Below are positions 37,830-45,772 of a stretch of 64,000 bases of DNA, in pieces. The DNA is taken from contig NZ_LNTY01000025.1 in NCBI RefSeq assembly GCF_001559595.1, forward strand, positions 1 through 64,000. The letters run 5' to 3'. The position numbers were made by a program, and so were the translations under genes. The notes beneath the pieces were generated by a model. The model saw nothing but the letters and a program-made list of their open reading frames with translations, did no database searches and was not told where the DNA came from. Numbering within the stretch: the stretch's first letter is position 1; the number at the start of each line of letters is the position of its first letter. The DNA comes from Enterovibrio coralii. GTDB lineage: Bacteria; Pseudomonadota; Gammaproteobacteria; Enterobacterales; Vibrionaceae.

Positions 37830-39094
37830 TGCACTTTTTCTCGAATTCTTTGGATCGGGCCGAGCAGCCACTCATACAAATGCCTTTTCTCTACGCGAAT
37901 ATCAGCAGATACAGCCATTCCAACTCGAAGAGGCTCTTCTCTTCCGTACGCGGTCACCGTTTGTTTTTCTAATTCTACGGTCACTCGATAAAGTGCTTCG
38001 CCAATATCTTTAGGGATTTGCCCTGACAGTTCAATGTCGCTCGGCAATAGAGCTGACTGGGAAATTTGAACTACCTTCCCTTTTTGAATACCAAATTTTT
38101 CAAACGGAAAAGCAGCAAATCTTAAGCCGACTTCCTGTCCTTCCGTGATAAACCCAATATCTCGACTGGGGGCATAGAGGTCGACTAAAAAATCAGACAT
38201 GTCTGGAATAATTGACACAACAGTATCACCCGCTGTAATTGCCTGGCCTTGCTCGACCACAACCGCGGAAATAATGCCAGACACTGGTGCATTAATGGTT
38301 GTCGTGCCTATCGCTGATAATTCAATTTCTTGTTGCTCTAATGCCTGAAGTTGGCGTACTAGTTCTTTCTCACGAACGTCTTTTTGTATTGTCCAATAGT
38401 CTTTTTGGTGATTAACAACTTGTAATTGCTTTTCTAAGCTTGAGACTCTTGAGCTAAAAGATTCTTCGTCAGACAAAAGTGAGACCAAATCAATGAGTTC
38501 GTTTTGATAAGATATTTCTGATACATATTTTTCACTTGCAAGCTTAGAATATCGCTCTGTGGTTCTCTGCTTTAGTTCTGTCTTCTGCTTTGCAAGCTCA
38601 AGTGATTTTTCCGCGCTTCGAATTTCGCTTTCGAGTTTCTCAACTTCACCATTGAGTTCCTCTATCTTAATAGAACTCATTTTCAACTCATAATCGAGTT
38701 GACTTTCTAACATCTGGTATTGTTGAGAGAGGGACTTTAATAATGCTGATTGAACGCCCGTTCCTGAAATGTCGAACCTTTCACTATTAATCAAGTAAAG
38801 CGGTTTACCTGATTCAACCGTTTGCCCTTCATTAACCACTAAATCTTCGATAAACCCACTCGATGGAGCACGAATTTTAATAAGCCCACTGGAAGGCATA
38901 ACCATACCTTCCAAGAATGCTTTTTTTGTGTACTCACCAAAATATAAAAAACATACAATCATTATTATGATGAGAACACTAGCATAGGCAGCGATACGCT
39001 GGTTTATACTAGATGCAATCAAAATACTGCCAGGAGCAGTATTTAGTCGTGACTCTACATATTCTTTTCTAAAAATATCTCTATTTTCTGACAT
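37826..39094 (-). CDS. HlyD-type periplasmic adaptor (bacteriocin secretion)
   Basis: 422 residues. One membrane helix at about residues 32-50 ([16 protein letters not shown]), then [24 protein letters not shown], the first half of a lipoyl domain, a long coiled coil (about 120-265, rich in Glu, Lys and Leu), the second lipoyl half [20 protein letters not shown] and a beta-barrel region. This is the CvaA/MceH type of membrane fusion protein, which bridges the ABC exporter to an outer-membrane TolC. It lies between the radical SAM gene and the exporter and overlaps the latter by 4 bases. Confidence 0.9.
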   Translation of the reverse strand: MSENRDIFRKEYVESRLNTAPGSILIASSINQRIAAYASVLIIIMIVCFLYFGEYTKKAFLEGMVMPSSGLIKIRAPSSGFIEDLVVNEGQTVESGKPLYLINSERFDISGTGVQSALLKSLSQQYQMLESQLDYELKMSSIKIEELNGEVEKLESEIRSAEKSLELAKQKTELKQRTTERYSKLASEKYVSEISYQNELIDLVSLLSDEESFSSRVSSLEKQLQVVNHQKDYWTIQKDVREKELVRQLQALEQQEIELSAIGTTTINAPVSGIISAVVVEQGQAITAGDTVVSIIPDMSDFLVDLYAPSRDIGFITEGQEVGLRFAAFPFEKFGIQKGKVVQISQSALLPSDIELSGQIPKDIGEALYRVTVELEKQTVTAYGREEPLRVGMAVSADIRVEKRHLYEWLLGPIQRIREKVQ

Positions 39095-39111
39095 ACAGTT
39101 GCGATATCACC

Positions 39112-40124
39112 TTAAGCGGATGCCTTGAAGATAATATTCCTCTCATCAACAACTTTTGTTTTTGTGGAACAGATATCTGCACTACATTGACAGATGGGTG
39201 TATGACATATCGTCGGGTCTTTAGGTAGATTCAAAGACGTGTCATAGATAGAGCCAATAGGACCTTCTTGCATACACCAAGAACGATATATCTCACCTTC
39301 AAAGGTAATGATGATGTTCTCTATACCACCGCCACACTCCCATCCAACAAAGTTCGTTTTCTGTTCTACAACCAAGTCAAAGCTACTTCTAACTTCTTCT
39401 TCACCTTCAGTTGTCAACACAGAAACCAAGCCTCTTGGTTCAGGAAGTTTCTTCTCGCATTTCCCGCCTCGAAATTCCTTCATGATGCGGTCTTGTGCTT
39501 CGGTATAGTCAAAACGTTTTGTCAGGCCACCCTTACCAAAACCGTGGTAAAGCGGCTGAAGCGCGATAATGCAATTGAGCTCTTCCTTTAACTCTTTTGC
39601 GAATTCATAACACTCGTCAAATCGACTTGGATTCATCATTACGTTGATCTGGAGTCGTGTTGTTTGAGATTCATGAACAATTCTAGCCACGTTCTTGAAA
39701 TGTTCTTTGTCTTTTACAAACTCAGAATGATAGCTAATAAATGCACCATGAAGTGCGCCTATATTGCTTTCCCACCAATGAACAGGGCGAGAACATTTGA
39801 GATAATGGAAACCAATCCACCTTGATTTTTTATCTTCCAAATAAGCTCACCAAACCAACGAAAAAGTGTTACCTCACCACCGCCAAACTCAAAATAGGGT
39901 TTTACACCTTTCTGCTCACAATATAAAAACACATCATCGACAAACCTTGATATATCGTCATAGTTTGCAGGTTTGATACTCCCATCTCTCAGATCTGGAT
40001 GGCAATAGCTACATTCATAGTTGCATTTATTCGTCAAACCCCAATTTACATTGAAGTATTTCTTACCGTCTGATGCGTTTTCTAAGTGTGTAAAATCCAT
40101 TTCCGCAGACCTATTTTCTATCAT
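39112..40124 (-). CDS. Radical SAM peptide-maturation enzyme with C-terminal cysteine cluster (frame break)
   Basis: About 337 residues after repair. The SAM 4Fe-4S motif CNYECSYC (Cys34, 38, 41; Cx3Cx2C) follows the text VNWGLTNK, a style common in peptide-modifying radical SAM enzymes; FEFGGGEVTL is the GGE SAM-contact motif. The frame breaks near 39796; one additional A gives a continuous SKCSRPVHWW reading. The C-terminal 70 residues hold at least six cysteines (WEC, SWC, TIC, then PICQCSADIC), which looks like an auxiliary iron-sulfur (SPASM or twitch type) domain. Such enzymes install thioether, C-C or epimer bonds in ribosomal peptides. It follows the precursor gene, separated by a hairpin. 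Which bond it makes cannot be read from sequence. Confidence 0.83.
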
Positions 40125-40144
40125 TTAAAGCATGGCATTTGATA

Positions 40145-40170
40145 AAAGGAAGTGCACATGCACTTCCTTT
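40145..40170 (-). terminator. Hairpin between precursor gene and maturation/export genes
   Basis: Perfect 12-base inverted repeat AAAGGAAGTGCA-CA-TGCACTTCCTTT, 8 bases after the precursor stop and about 20 bases before the radical SAM start. It probably works as a partial terminator or mRNA stabiliser, giving more precursor than enzyme, as is usual in peptide natural-product operons. Confidence 0.75.
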
Positions 40171-40177
40171 CATTTTC

Positions 40178-40303
40178 TTAGCGACGGTATTCGCCATTTT
40201 CATTTGGTGGAGTAGTTGGCTCTTCGCTTGGACCGCAAGAGCACTCGCTACCTTCACACGCACCAGATACCATTTTCAGTTCTTTTTCATTTAGTTCAAA
40301 CAT
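40178..40303 (-). CDS. Precursor peptide of the modified-peptide cluster
   Basis: 41 codons, ATG at 40303 with AAGGAAA as ribosome binding site. The N-terminal 15 residues are a classic double-glycine-type leader: MFELNEKELKMVSGA, with Leu4, Leu9, Val12 and the Gly14-Ala15 end where a C39 peptidase would cut. The predicted core is 26 residues: three cysteines at 16, 21 and 23 in CEGSECSCGPSEE, then a Thr/Pro stretch PTTPP and an NENGEYRR end. The cysteines are candidate sites for the radical SAM enzyme and Ser/Thr for the glycosyltransferase. The core is acidic in the middle with a basic end. It lacks the serine-rich tail of siderophore microcins. I recognise no known peptide family. The leader, operon position, matching exporter and downstream hairpin make this assignment strong. 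Confidence 0.88.
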   Translation of the reverse strand: MFELNEKELKMVSGACEGSECSCGPSEEPTTPPNENGEYRR

Positions 40304-40383
40304 AACAATTTCCTTATAATTAATCACAGCTGAAATGCGCTGACCATTTTGGTTTGATTACTACAAACCTATACTTAGATAAG

Positions 40384-41556
40384 CTATCTCGTTAGCCAAC
40401 TTTTGTCTTTACCAGACAACTCATCCACGTATCCCAGAATATTTGGCAACCAGGTTATTACTTCTAAAAGAGAGAAGAAAAATGGAATATTCAATACATC
40501 TCTGATGTTTATTTTCGCCCTATTCCCACTCTTTCTTATGAAGATCGACATAAAGATAATGTCAACAATTAGGTTGATACCAATGATGCTTAGCGGTAAC
40601 CAAAGAGAGAAGTAGATCATTAAAGGGACTGCAATAATCATTGGCGGAATGCAATATTGCAGTGCATTCATTAAAAACCATGGCGATGATAGAAATCCCA
40701 TTTTCTTAGAAACTTTCCAAGTCTCCAGATAAGCTTCTACACGCCCTCGTGCCCATCTTCTTCTTTGTTTGAAGAGATCTTTTCTATTAATGGGGCATTG
40801 TGTAGTCGCCATCGCGCTTGCAGCGTATCCGGTACGGTAATTGTTCGCTATCGCTTTCCAACACCACGAGATATCTTCAACGAGCCACTCACTCCAGCCA
40901 CCAAGTTCTTTAACCACTTCTGCACGGTGAGCTACAAATGCGCCAGCCAATACTGGCACGATACCAAGTTGATCTTGGGCTGCGCGAAACGCTCCGTAGA
41001 CACCAATATGCTCATAGTACTGGGAGCGACCAATCAGAGAACCTTGGTAGTTTTCAGGGACGATGTAACCACATACCGCCGCATACCTTGGATCACTCCA
41101 CATCTTCGACGCCAATTCATAAACACCATCTTTTTCAATGAAAGTATCACTATCAACCACGATATATACGTCACCTCGAGCAATATCCTTCTCAAGAACA
41201 TAATCCAGTGCAATGCCTTTTCTACCGCCATTTTTTTCACGCTGTACGAAAACATATTCATGTTTTCGCTCGTAGGTTAGCCAGCGTTGTACAGCAGCAG
41301 GGGCATTGTTTGTTGAGCCATCATCAATAATGATAACTTGAATTTTTTCTGGATATATCTGGTCATCTATTTTGTTTAATGACTTGATAATTAAGTCTGA
41401 GTCTTCATTGTAGAATGGAACAAATACCGAAACAGATGGCATATCAGCATCGGCAACATGAGGTTTCCATTTGACCACAAAGATCAAGAATAGTATCAGA
41501 CTTGATATTAATGTAATTGCAAAAGGTATAGATAAGATAATAGACCAGGTATCCAT
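40384..41556 (-). CDS. Membrane GT2 glycosyltransferase, processive type
   Basis: 390 residues. An N-terminal membrane helix (about 7-28) precedes a GT-A domain with IIIDDGSTN (Asp78-79), the metal-binding DSD at 135-137, the acceptor-base ED at 227-228 and QRRRW at 264-268; three C-terminal helices follow (about 285-345 and later). DxD, ED and QxxRW together are typical of processive synthases such as NodC, PgaC and hyaluronan synthase. It would use a UDP-sugar on the cytoplasmic face. In a peptide cluster it could build or transfer a sugar chain to the precursor, to a lipid or to another acceptor. The family is clear, the acceptor is inference. It lies directly upstream of the precursor gene. 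Confidence 0.85.
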   Translation of the reverse strand: MDTWSIILSIPFAITLISSLILFLIFVVKWKPHVADADMPSVSVFVPFYNEDSDLIIKSLNKIDDQIYPEKIQVIIIDDGSTNNAPAAVQRWLTYERKHEYVFVQREKNGGRKGIALDYVLEKDIARGDVYIVVDSDTFIEKDGVYELASKMWSDPRYAAVCGYIVPENYQGSLIGRSQYYEHIGVYGAFRAAQDQLGIVPVLAGAFVAHRAEVVKELGGWSEWLVEDISWCWKAIANNYRTGYAASAMATTQCPINRKDLFKQRRRWARGRVEAYLETWKVSKKMGFLSSPWFLMNALQYCIPPMIIAVPLMIYFSLWLPLSIIGINLIVDIIFMSIFIRKSGNRAKINIRDVLNIPFFFSLLEVITWLPNILGYVDELSGKDKSWLTR

Positions 41557-41592
41557 TTAATGTACCTTTGAATTTTAAATACTAAAAGAGTG

Positions 41593-42984
41593 TTAGTCCC
41601 AATACTTCGAGACGTAGCTGCTAATCATTTCATTGATATCTGTGTTACTTCCACCAAACCCAGCAACACGTTTATCCACTGTTAATGTATATTTGTTGTA
41701 AAAGATATCTCTTAGATTAAAATCTATATTCGATTTTTCTATCTTTAGTGATGAAAGAACAGAGTTTAACTCGGATATGAAGTCCTCTCTCACTATTCCA
41801 TAAAGAGCTTTACGTTGCGTTTTATTTTCGCGAAGTTTTTCCTTTATCTTTTTTCCAACTTCTTTAAGATAAATGTCATCACCAGACAAACCACATTGCT
41901 TCGCAGTTTCTAGATCTTCATATTCCTCTCTTATAGAAAGAAATTTACTAATTAGTGCTTTCTTTTCTTCTTCATTAAGACCATAACAACTGTACTTATT
42001 GATGTAGAAAAATAAATTTTGTAGCCAGCGAGAAATCGGAAAGTGGTCATCCCATACACCACCAAGACCTTCAGTTAGAACAAAGTTGTCATAATCAGGA
42101 ACAGCGGTAATTGTTCCAAAATCTAGAAAGGCTCCGTCCATCCCTATATTTGAGCTCGTCAAGGATCCATGTGGGATACCTTTTACTCTCGAAATAGCAA
42201 TTTGATGCCCCATTCTAGTTACTGCATCTAGGAGATAACTGAATATTGGATTTTTTTCGCCCTTAAACTTGTCTTCACAATAGGCATCCAACTTCAACGT
42301 CGAATCTTTGACGTAGAAATGGTCACTGTCCCTTAAGTATTTAAACTCAGACGCTGGCCAGAAGTATGTCGCTCTTTCATAGTGTGCAGGCCTAACGGCT
42401 AGCTCTCTAATAATTAGCGCTGTCGGTTGCTCGACCATGTCACCTAACCCATAGTCAGATAGGATAGAGCCATTCGTTTTGATGATTGCAAGAGTACGCA
42501 CTGCACCATAGGGTAATTCAAAATGACAAATCTCGCCCCATATCGCCTCCGCAACCGCTTCAGTGAGGCAGACTTTTCCATGAGAATGCCCATAGTCCAC
42601 ATTCACTGCGACTAAGGGGTTTCGTCCATTTCCTTTGATTTGAAAATGACCATTGATACCACATCTTGCACTTCCGCCATTGGCTTCTTCTGCAGGAGAC
42701 CCGTATCTATCAGCCAGAAATACCTTTCTATCAGAAAGATCTAATTTTTCTGAATTTTCATAATCCGGTGTGACATAAGAAAAATTATCCAGAATTTTTT
42801 GTTCTGTCGTCTCATCACAAGGATATCCCAAAGATCTCACAATATCCTTGTTGTACCAGATTAACTCTGTATTTTTCAACTTCACACAATCGAAAGGAAC
42901 AAAATTATATTCCGATAACTCTTTACCAAATAGGCCTGTATTTTCTTTATTAGGCTGAGAAAATGTATCAAGCGTTCTTTTCAC
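41593..42984 (-). CDS. SelO-like (YdiU/UPF0061-related) nucleotidyltransferase-fold protein
   Basis: 463 residues, GTG start overlapping the upstream gene by 17 bases. The kinase-like SelO pattern is visible: QIKGNGRNPL at 115-124 (glycine-rich/Lys117), LTEAVAEAIWGE around 140-151, RELAVRPAHYERA at 193-205, and the core IPHGSLTSSNIGMDGAFLDFG at 270-290, aligning with the HGVMNTDNMSILGLTIDYG region of SelO. SelO enzymes bind ATP in reversed orientation and transfer AMP. Metal ligands Asn279 and Asp288 are kept, but the Asp that precedes Asn in SelO is Ser278 here. It is shorter and diverged. Paired with an HlyC-like protein it resembles the MceJ/MchC partner of class IIb microcin maturation. 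Identification is by eye and should be confirmed. Confidence 0.72.
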   Translation of the reverse strand: MKRTLDTFSQPNKENTGLFGKELSEYNFVPFDCVKLKNTELIWYNKDIVRSLGYPCDETTEQKILDNFSYVTPDYENSEKLDLSDRKVFLADRYGSPAEEANGGSARCGINGHFQIKGNGRNPLVAVNVDYGHSHGKVCLTEAVAEAIWGEICHFELPYGAVRTLAIIKTNGSILSDYGLGDMVEQPTALIIRELAVRPAHYERATYFWPASEFKYLRDSDHFYVKDSTLKLDAYCEDKFKGEKNPIFSYLLDAVTRMGHQIAISRVKGIPHGSLTSSNIGMDGAFLDFGTITAVPDYDNFVLTEGLGGVWDDHFPISRWLQNLFFYINKYSCYGLNEEEKKALISKFLSIREEYEDLETAKQCGLSGDDIYLKEVGKKIKEKLRENKTQRKALYGIVREDFISELNSVLSSLKIEKSNIDFNLRDIFYNKYTLTVDKRVAGFGGSNTDINEMISSYVSKYWD

Positions 42985-43471
42985 TTTCCCACCTTTTTAC
43001 TTTAATAATTTCACCCAATTCATCGCGCACACAAACATTGATTGAATGTACGCCAGAAGATAATAAACTTTCACGAATGTCATATAGCATTCTAATGGCT
43101 TCATAACTTGGGCCATTTACACAAAAGTCCATAATAATAAGATGTGGCCCTTCATTCCAATCAGAAGGGTGGAGAGTAAATCTACTTTCGGTTAGATATT
43201 TATCTAACGTATTGTCATCGACCCAAGCCCAGGTTACATAGCCATTATCTTCCTTTATCATTCTCGTTTTAATAAGAAGGATTTGGTCATGATATACCGC
43301 TGGCTTCATCCAGTTGTAGAATGATTTAATAGATATGTTGCGTCTGGATGAATCCGACATACATATTTTCAAAAGCATGCCAAGCATTTCCATTCTATGC
43401 TCGTGGAAATACCTGCCTCGCTCATGGTTATATATGATCAGATTCCACTCACCAATCGGTGGAATTGTCAT
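42968..43471 (-). CDS. HlyC-like toxin-acyltransferase-fold protein (MceI-like), catalytic His apparently missing
   Basis: 167 residues, the length of HlyC (170). The family text is recognisable: MLGMLLKICMSDSSRRNISI (29-48), the KPAVYHDQILLI strand, GYVTWAWVDDN (about 76-86), then LHPSDWNEGPHLIIMDF (about 99-115). In HlyC the segments SSPLHRNWPV, WANLS, EDWTSGD and IDWIAPFG correspond. HlyC uses His23 and Asp92; here the Asp in MDF is present but the His position reads Arg43 (SRRN for LHRN). HlyC-type proteins move an acyl group from acyl-ACP to toxin lysines; the relative MceI joins a sugar-siderophore to microcin E492. It is the first gene of the operon, overlapping the SelO-like gene. A later start at Met27 or Met29 is possible. 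Confidence 0.75.
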   Translation of the reverse strand: MTIPPIGEWNLIIYNHERGRYFHEHRMEMLGMLLKICMSDSSRRNISIKSFYNWMKPAVYHDQILLIKTRMIKEDNGYVTWAWVDDNTLDKYLTESRFTLHPSDWNEGPHLIIMDFCVNGPSYEAIRMLYDIRESLLSSGVHSINVCVRDELGEIIKVKRWESEKNA

Positions 43472-43905
43472 TAGCTCAACTCACGTATACTTTTATATTT
43501 ATGTTGTGAGAAGAATATCTAGTTACTTAGGCAGTGTTAAGTATCTCAGGCACCCAATTCGACAAAGTTCTCATTTATAAACTTATCAAGCAAACGTGAA
43601 TTAATTGTTAATAACATGATAGCCAAACAACACTGCGCACAAGCAATATATCTGTCGCTTACTTTTGAAATTCAAATCAATTTACAGATATAACTTTAAG
43701 AATTAGATCGCAATTATATGGGGTTAATGTAACTCAAGGTCATCAACACATAGATAGCTTTGTCAGTTATGTGGTAGGCGGGAGTTTCAAATGCATATTG
43801 AGAGTTGGATTTGCAATTCATTTCAATTGAAGAGCTAACTGCTCATTTCAGCAGCAAGCCTTATAATTAGACGTTCAATGAGATGCTCCGTTCATCAATG
43901 CTGAC
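43472..43905. other. AT-rich region upstream of the peptide cluster
   Basis: About 430 AT-rich bases. The promoter of the peptide operon must lie here on the minus strand; I see no strong consensus. Very short minus-strand frames exist (15-23 codons), none with good support. No regulator gene for the cluster is present nearby. Confidence 0.5.
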
Positions 43906-44903
43906 TTAAAAACCAAACGCTCCTCGATACCCAGACAAGGCTTGCGCCCCTCCGGTATGCAAGAACACGATATTCTCACCTTTTTTGAAGGTACCATTGC
44001 GTACCAAGGCGATAAGGCCTGCAGCACCTTTTCCTGAATACACTGGGTCAAGCAAGATGCCTTCATAGCGAGCGAACAGATTTATCGCTTCTATAGTGCT
44101 CTCCGCAGGAATGCCATAGCCCTCGCCAACAAAATCGCAGTTAGCGACAACATCGTCGCGTTTCACGGCATCGGGAATACCCAGTAACTCACAGGTTTTT
44201 TCCGCCAGCGCGAACACGTTGTCTTCTTGCTGCTGCTTAGGCACACGAACTCCAATACCAAGCAAAGGGATCTGGCTGTTAGTCGCGCACAGTCCTGTCA
44301 CCAAGCCAGCTTGTGTGCCAGCCGAGCCAGTAGCTGTCACTAGATGGTCTATCTGTAGTCCTTGGTCATTGGCTTGATTTACAAGCTCCAGCGCGCAGTT
44401 TGCATAACCCAAAGCTCCAATGGCATTTGAGCCGCCACCGGGAATGATGTATGGCTTGCTGCCTTTCTCCCTTAGCTCATCCGCCAGTTTTGCCATCGCA
44501 GCATTCATGTCTGACCCACCAGGGTGTGTCGTGAGTGATGCGCCAAAGAGTTGATCAAGCATAACATTGCCATTGTGAACGTAATCAGGGTCTGTTGATG
44601 CTGTTCTGTCCTCCAACAAAATATGACATTCCAACCCCAACTTGGTGGCAATCGCGGCTGTTTGGCGACCGTGATTAGTCTGCGTTGCCCTTGGGTGATG
44701 ATGGTATCTGCGCCTTTCTCCAACGCGTCTGCCATCAAAAACTCCAATTTTCGGGTTTTGTTGCCGCCACCGGCGAGCCCTGTGCAATCATCGCGCTTGA
44801 TCCAAATTGTCGGCCCTCCCAACAGTTCAGACAGGCGTGTTAACGGCTCCAAAGGTGTAGGAAGATGTGCGAAACGAAGACGTGGGAAACGAGCTAGATG
44901 CAT
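43906..44903 (-). CDS. PLP-dependent L-cysteate sulfo-lyase / D-cysteine desulfhydrase (frame break)
   Basis: About 333 residues after repair. Fold-type II PLP enzyme: [28 protein letters not shown] places the PLP lysine in GGNKTRK around residue 51, and [13 protein letters not shown] (about residue 186) is the phosphate-binding loop. The frame breaks at 44688; GGGG instead of GGG restores [16 protein letters not shown]. The [27 protein letters not shown] start and HILLEDRT text read closest, from memory, to CuyA (L-cysteate to pyruvate, sulfite and ammonia) and its close homologue DcyD (D-cysteine to pyruvate, sulfide and ammonia). The TRAP transporter genes on the same strand suggest that the substrate is imported, which favours cysteate. 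ACC deaminase is less likely. Confidence 0.75.
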
Positions 44904-44987
44904 GATGATTTTCCTTTCTCATTCTAATTTTGCTCGCGAGTGCACCTCAGCAATGCTGATAAGTAGATGTCACTCGCTTAGCTTGGG

Positions 44988-45767
44988 TTAGTCTCTGACA
45001 AGTTGGTGTTGCTGGACTTTCTCACTCTGTAGGAAGTCGATAACCAACAAATTGAAGATGTTCGCTTTTTCTAAGTGGGTGTTGTGTGCCGCCAGAGGAA
45101 CCACCGCAAGGTTAGCGTCGCTGATCCCTCGCCAAAGCGTCTCAGTTTGCTCCCACATGTATGAGCGATCGCTATCCGGCCAAAGCACCAAGGCTTTGGC
45201 ATTGATTTGGTCTAGCCGCTCGACAGACCGCCACCCTCCCATTGCCCGCAGCCCATTGATGTAGGTCTGTGTCGATACGCGTTCAGCAAGCTCCATTCCC
45301 CGTAAAAAATCAGGATCCGCCTCCCCTTCCGAAAACCAAGTTCGAACGGTATCCCGAGCCACTTGCTCCGTACCTTCACTCTCTGCGCGCGCGATGCTGT
45401 CTGCAATCGATTCAAAACGTCCCGGCAAACTGCCAATTGGCCCAGTCGCATAAAGCACTAACCCTTTCACTCGATCTCGGGCTTTAAGTGCAACCTCTTG
45501 TGCGATCATACCTCCCATCGAATGCCCCATGAGATGGAAGCAATCTATTCCTAAATCGTCCAACTTACCCAACACGAAGTCCGCAAACCCGTCGATGGAA
45601 TCCAATCCTATTTCTTGCGCTTTGCCGCCATAGCCCGGTAAATCAAACGCCACGACATCAAAGCGTGTCGAAAACAGTTCGATTTGCTTTTCCCAATAGC
45701 TCAAGCTGCTGAGAAAGCCATGTACCAATACCAGCGTCGGCCCTGAACCTACTCGTATACAATTCAT
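44988..45767 (-). CDS. Alpha/beta hydrolase
   Basis: About 259 residues from the ATG at 45767, 5 bases after the dctM stop. Alpha/beta hydrolase pattern: VLVHGFLSS with the oxyanion HG near residue 16, FDLPGYG, nucleophile Ser in GHSMGG (about residue 93), WPDSDRSY carrying the acid Asp (about residue 205) and catalytic His in AHNTHLE (about residue 232). No signal peptide. Placed inside a TRAP-lyase operon, it may hydrolyse an ester or amide of the imported compound. Substrate not inferable. Confidence 0.82.
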   Translation of the reverse strand: MNCIRVGSGPTLVLVHGFLSSLSYWEKQIELFSTRFDVVAFDLPGYGGKAQEIGLDSIDGFADFVLGKLDDLGIDCFHLMGHSMGGMIAQEVALKARDRVKGLVLYATGPIGSLPGRFESIADSIARAESEGTEQVARDTVRTWFSEGEADPDFLRGMELAERVSTQTYINGLRAMGGWRSVERLDQINAKALVLWPDSDRSYMWEQTETLWRGISDANLAVVPLAAHNTHLEKANIFNLLVIDFLQSEKVQQHQLVRD

Positions 45768-45772
45768 CGTTA

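Noticed and set aside
40765..41280. 171-codon plus-strand frame opposite the glycosyltransferase
   Set aside because: No binding site and no protein-like pattern; the GT2 motifs on the minus strand are decisive.
35673..43471. Reading the cluster as an ordinary siderophore microcin (MccE492/H47 type)
   Set aside because: No serine-rich C-terminus on the precursor, no IroB/MceC-like glucosyltransferase, no siderophore esterase, and an added radical SAM enzyme and membrane GT2.
43561..43616. Very short minus-strand frames upstream of the peptide cluster as extra precursors
   Set aside because: 15 and 23 codons, no leader pattern, no Gly-Gly or Gly-Ala end, no good binding site.
43906..44903. 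1-aminocyclopropane-1-carboxylate deaminase
   Set aside because: The GGNKTRK and TQGATQTNH text and the overall pattern are nearer to CuyA/DcyD than to ACC deaminase.
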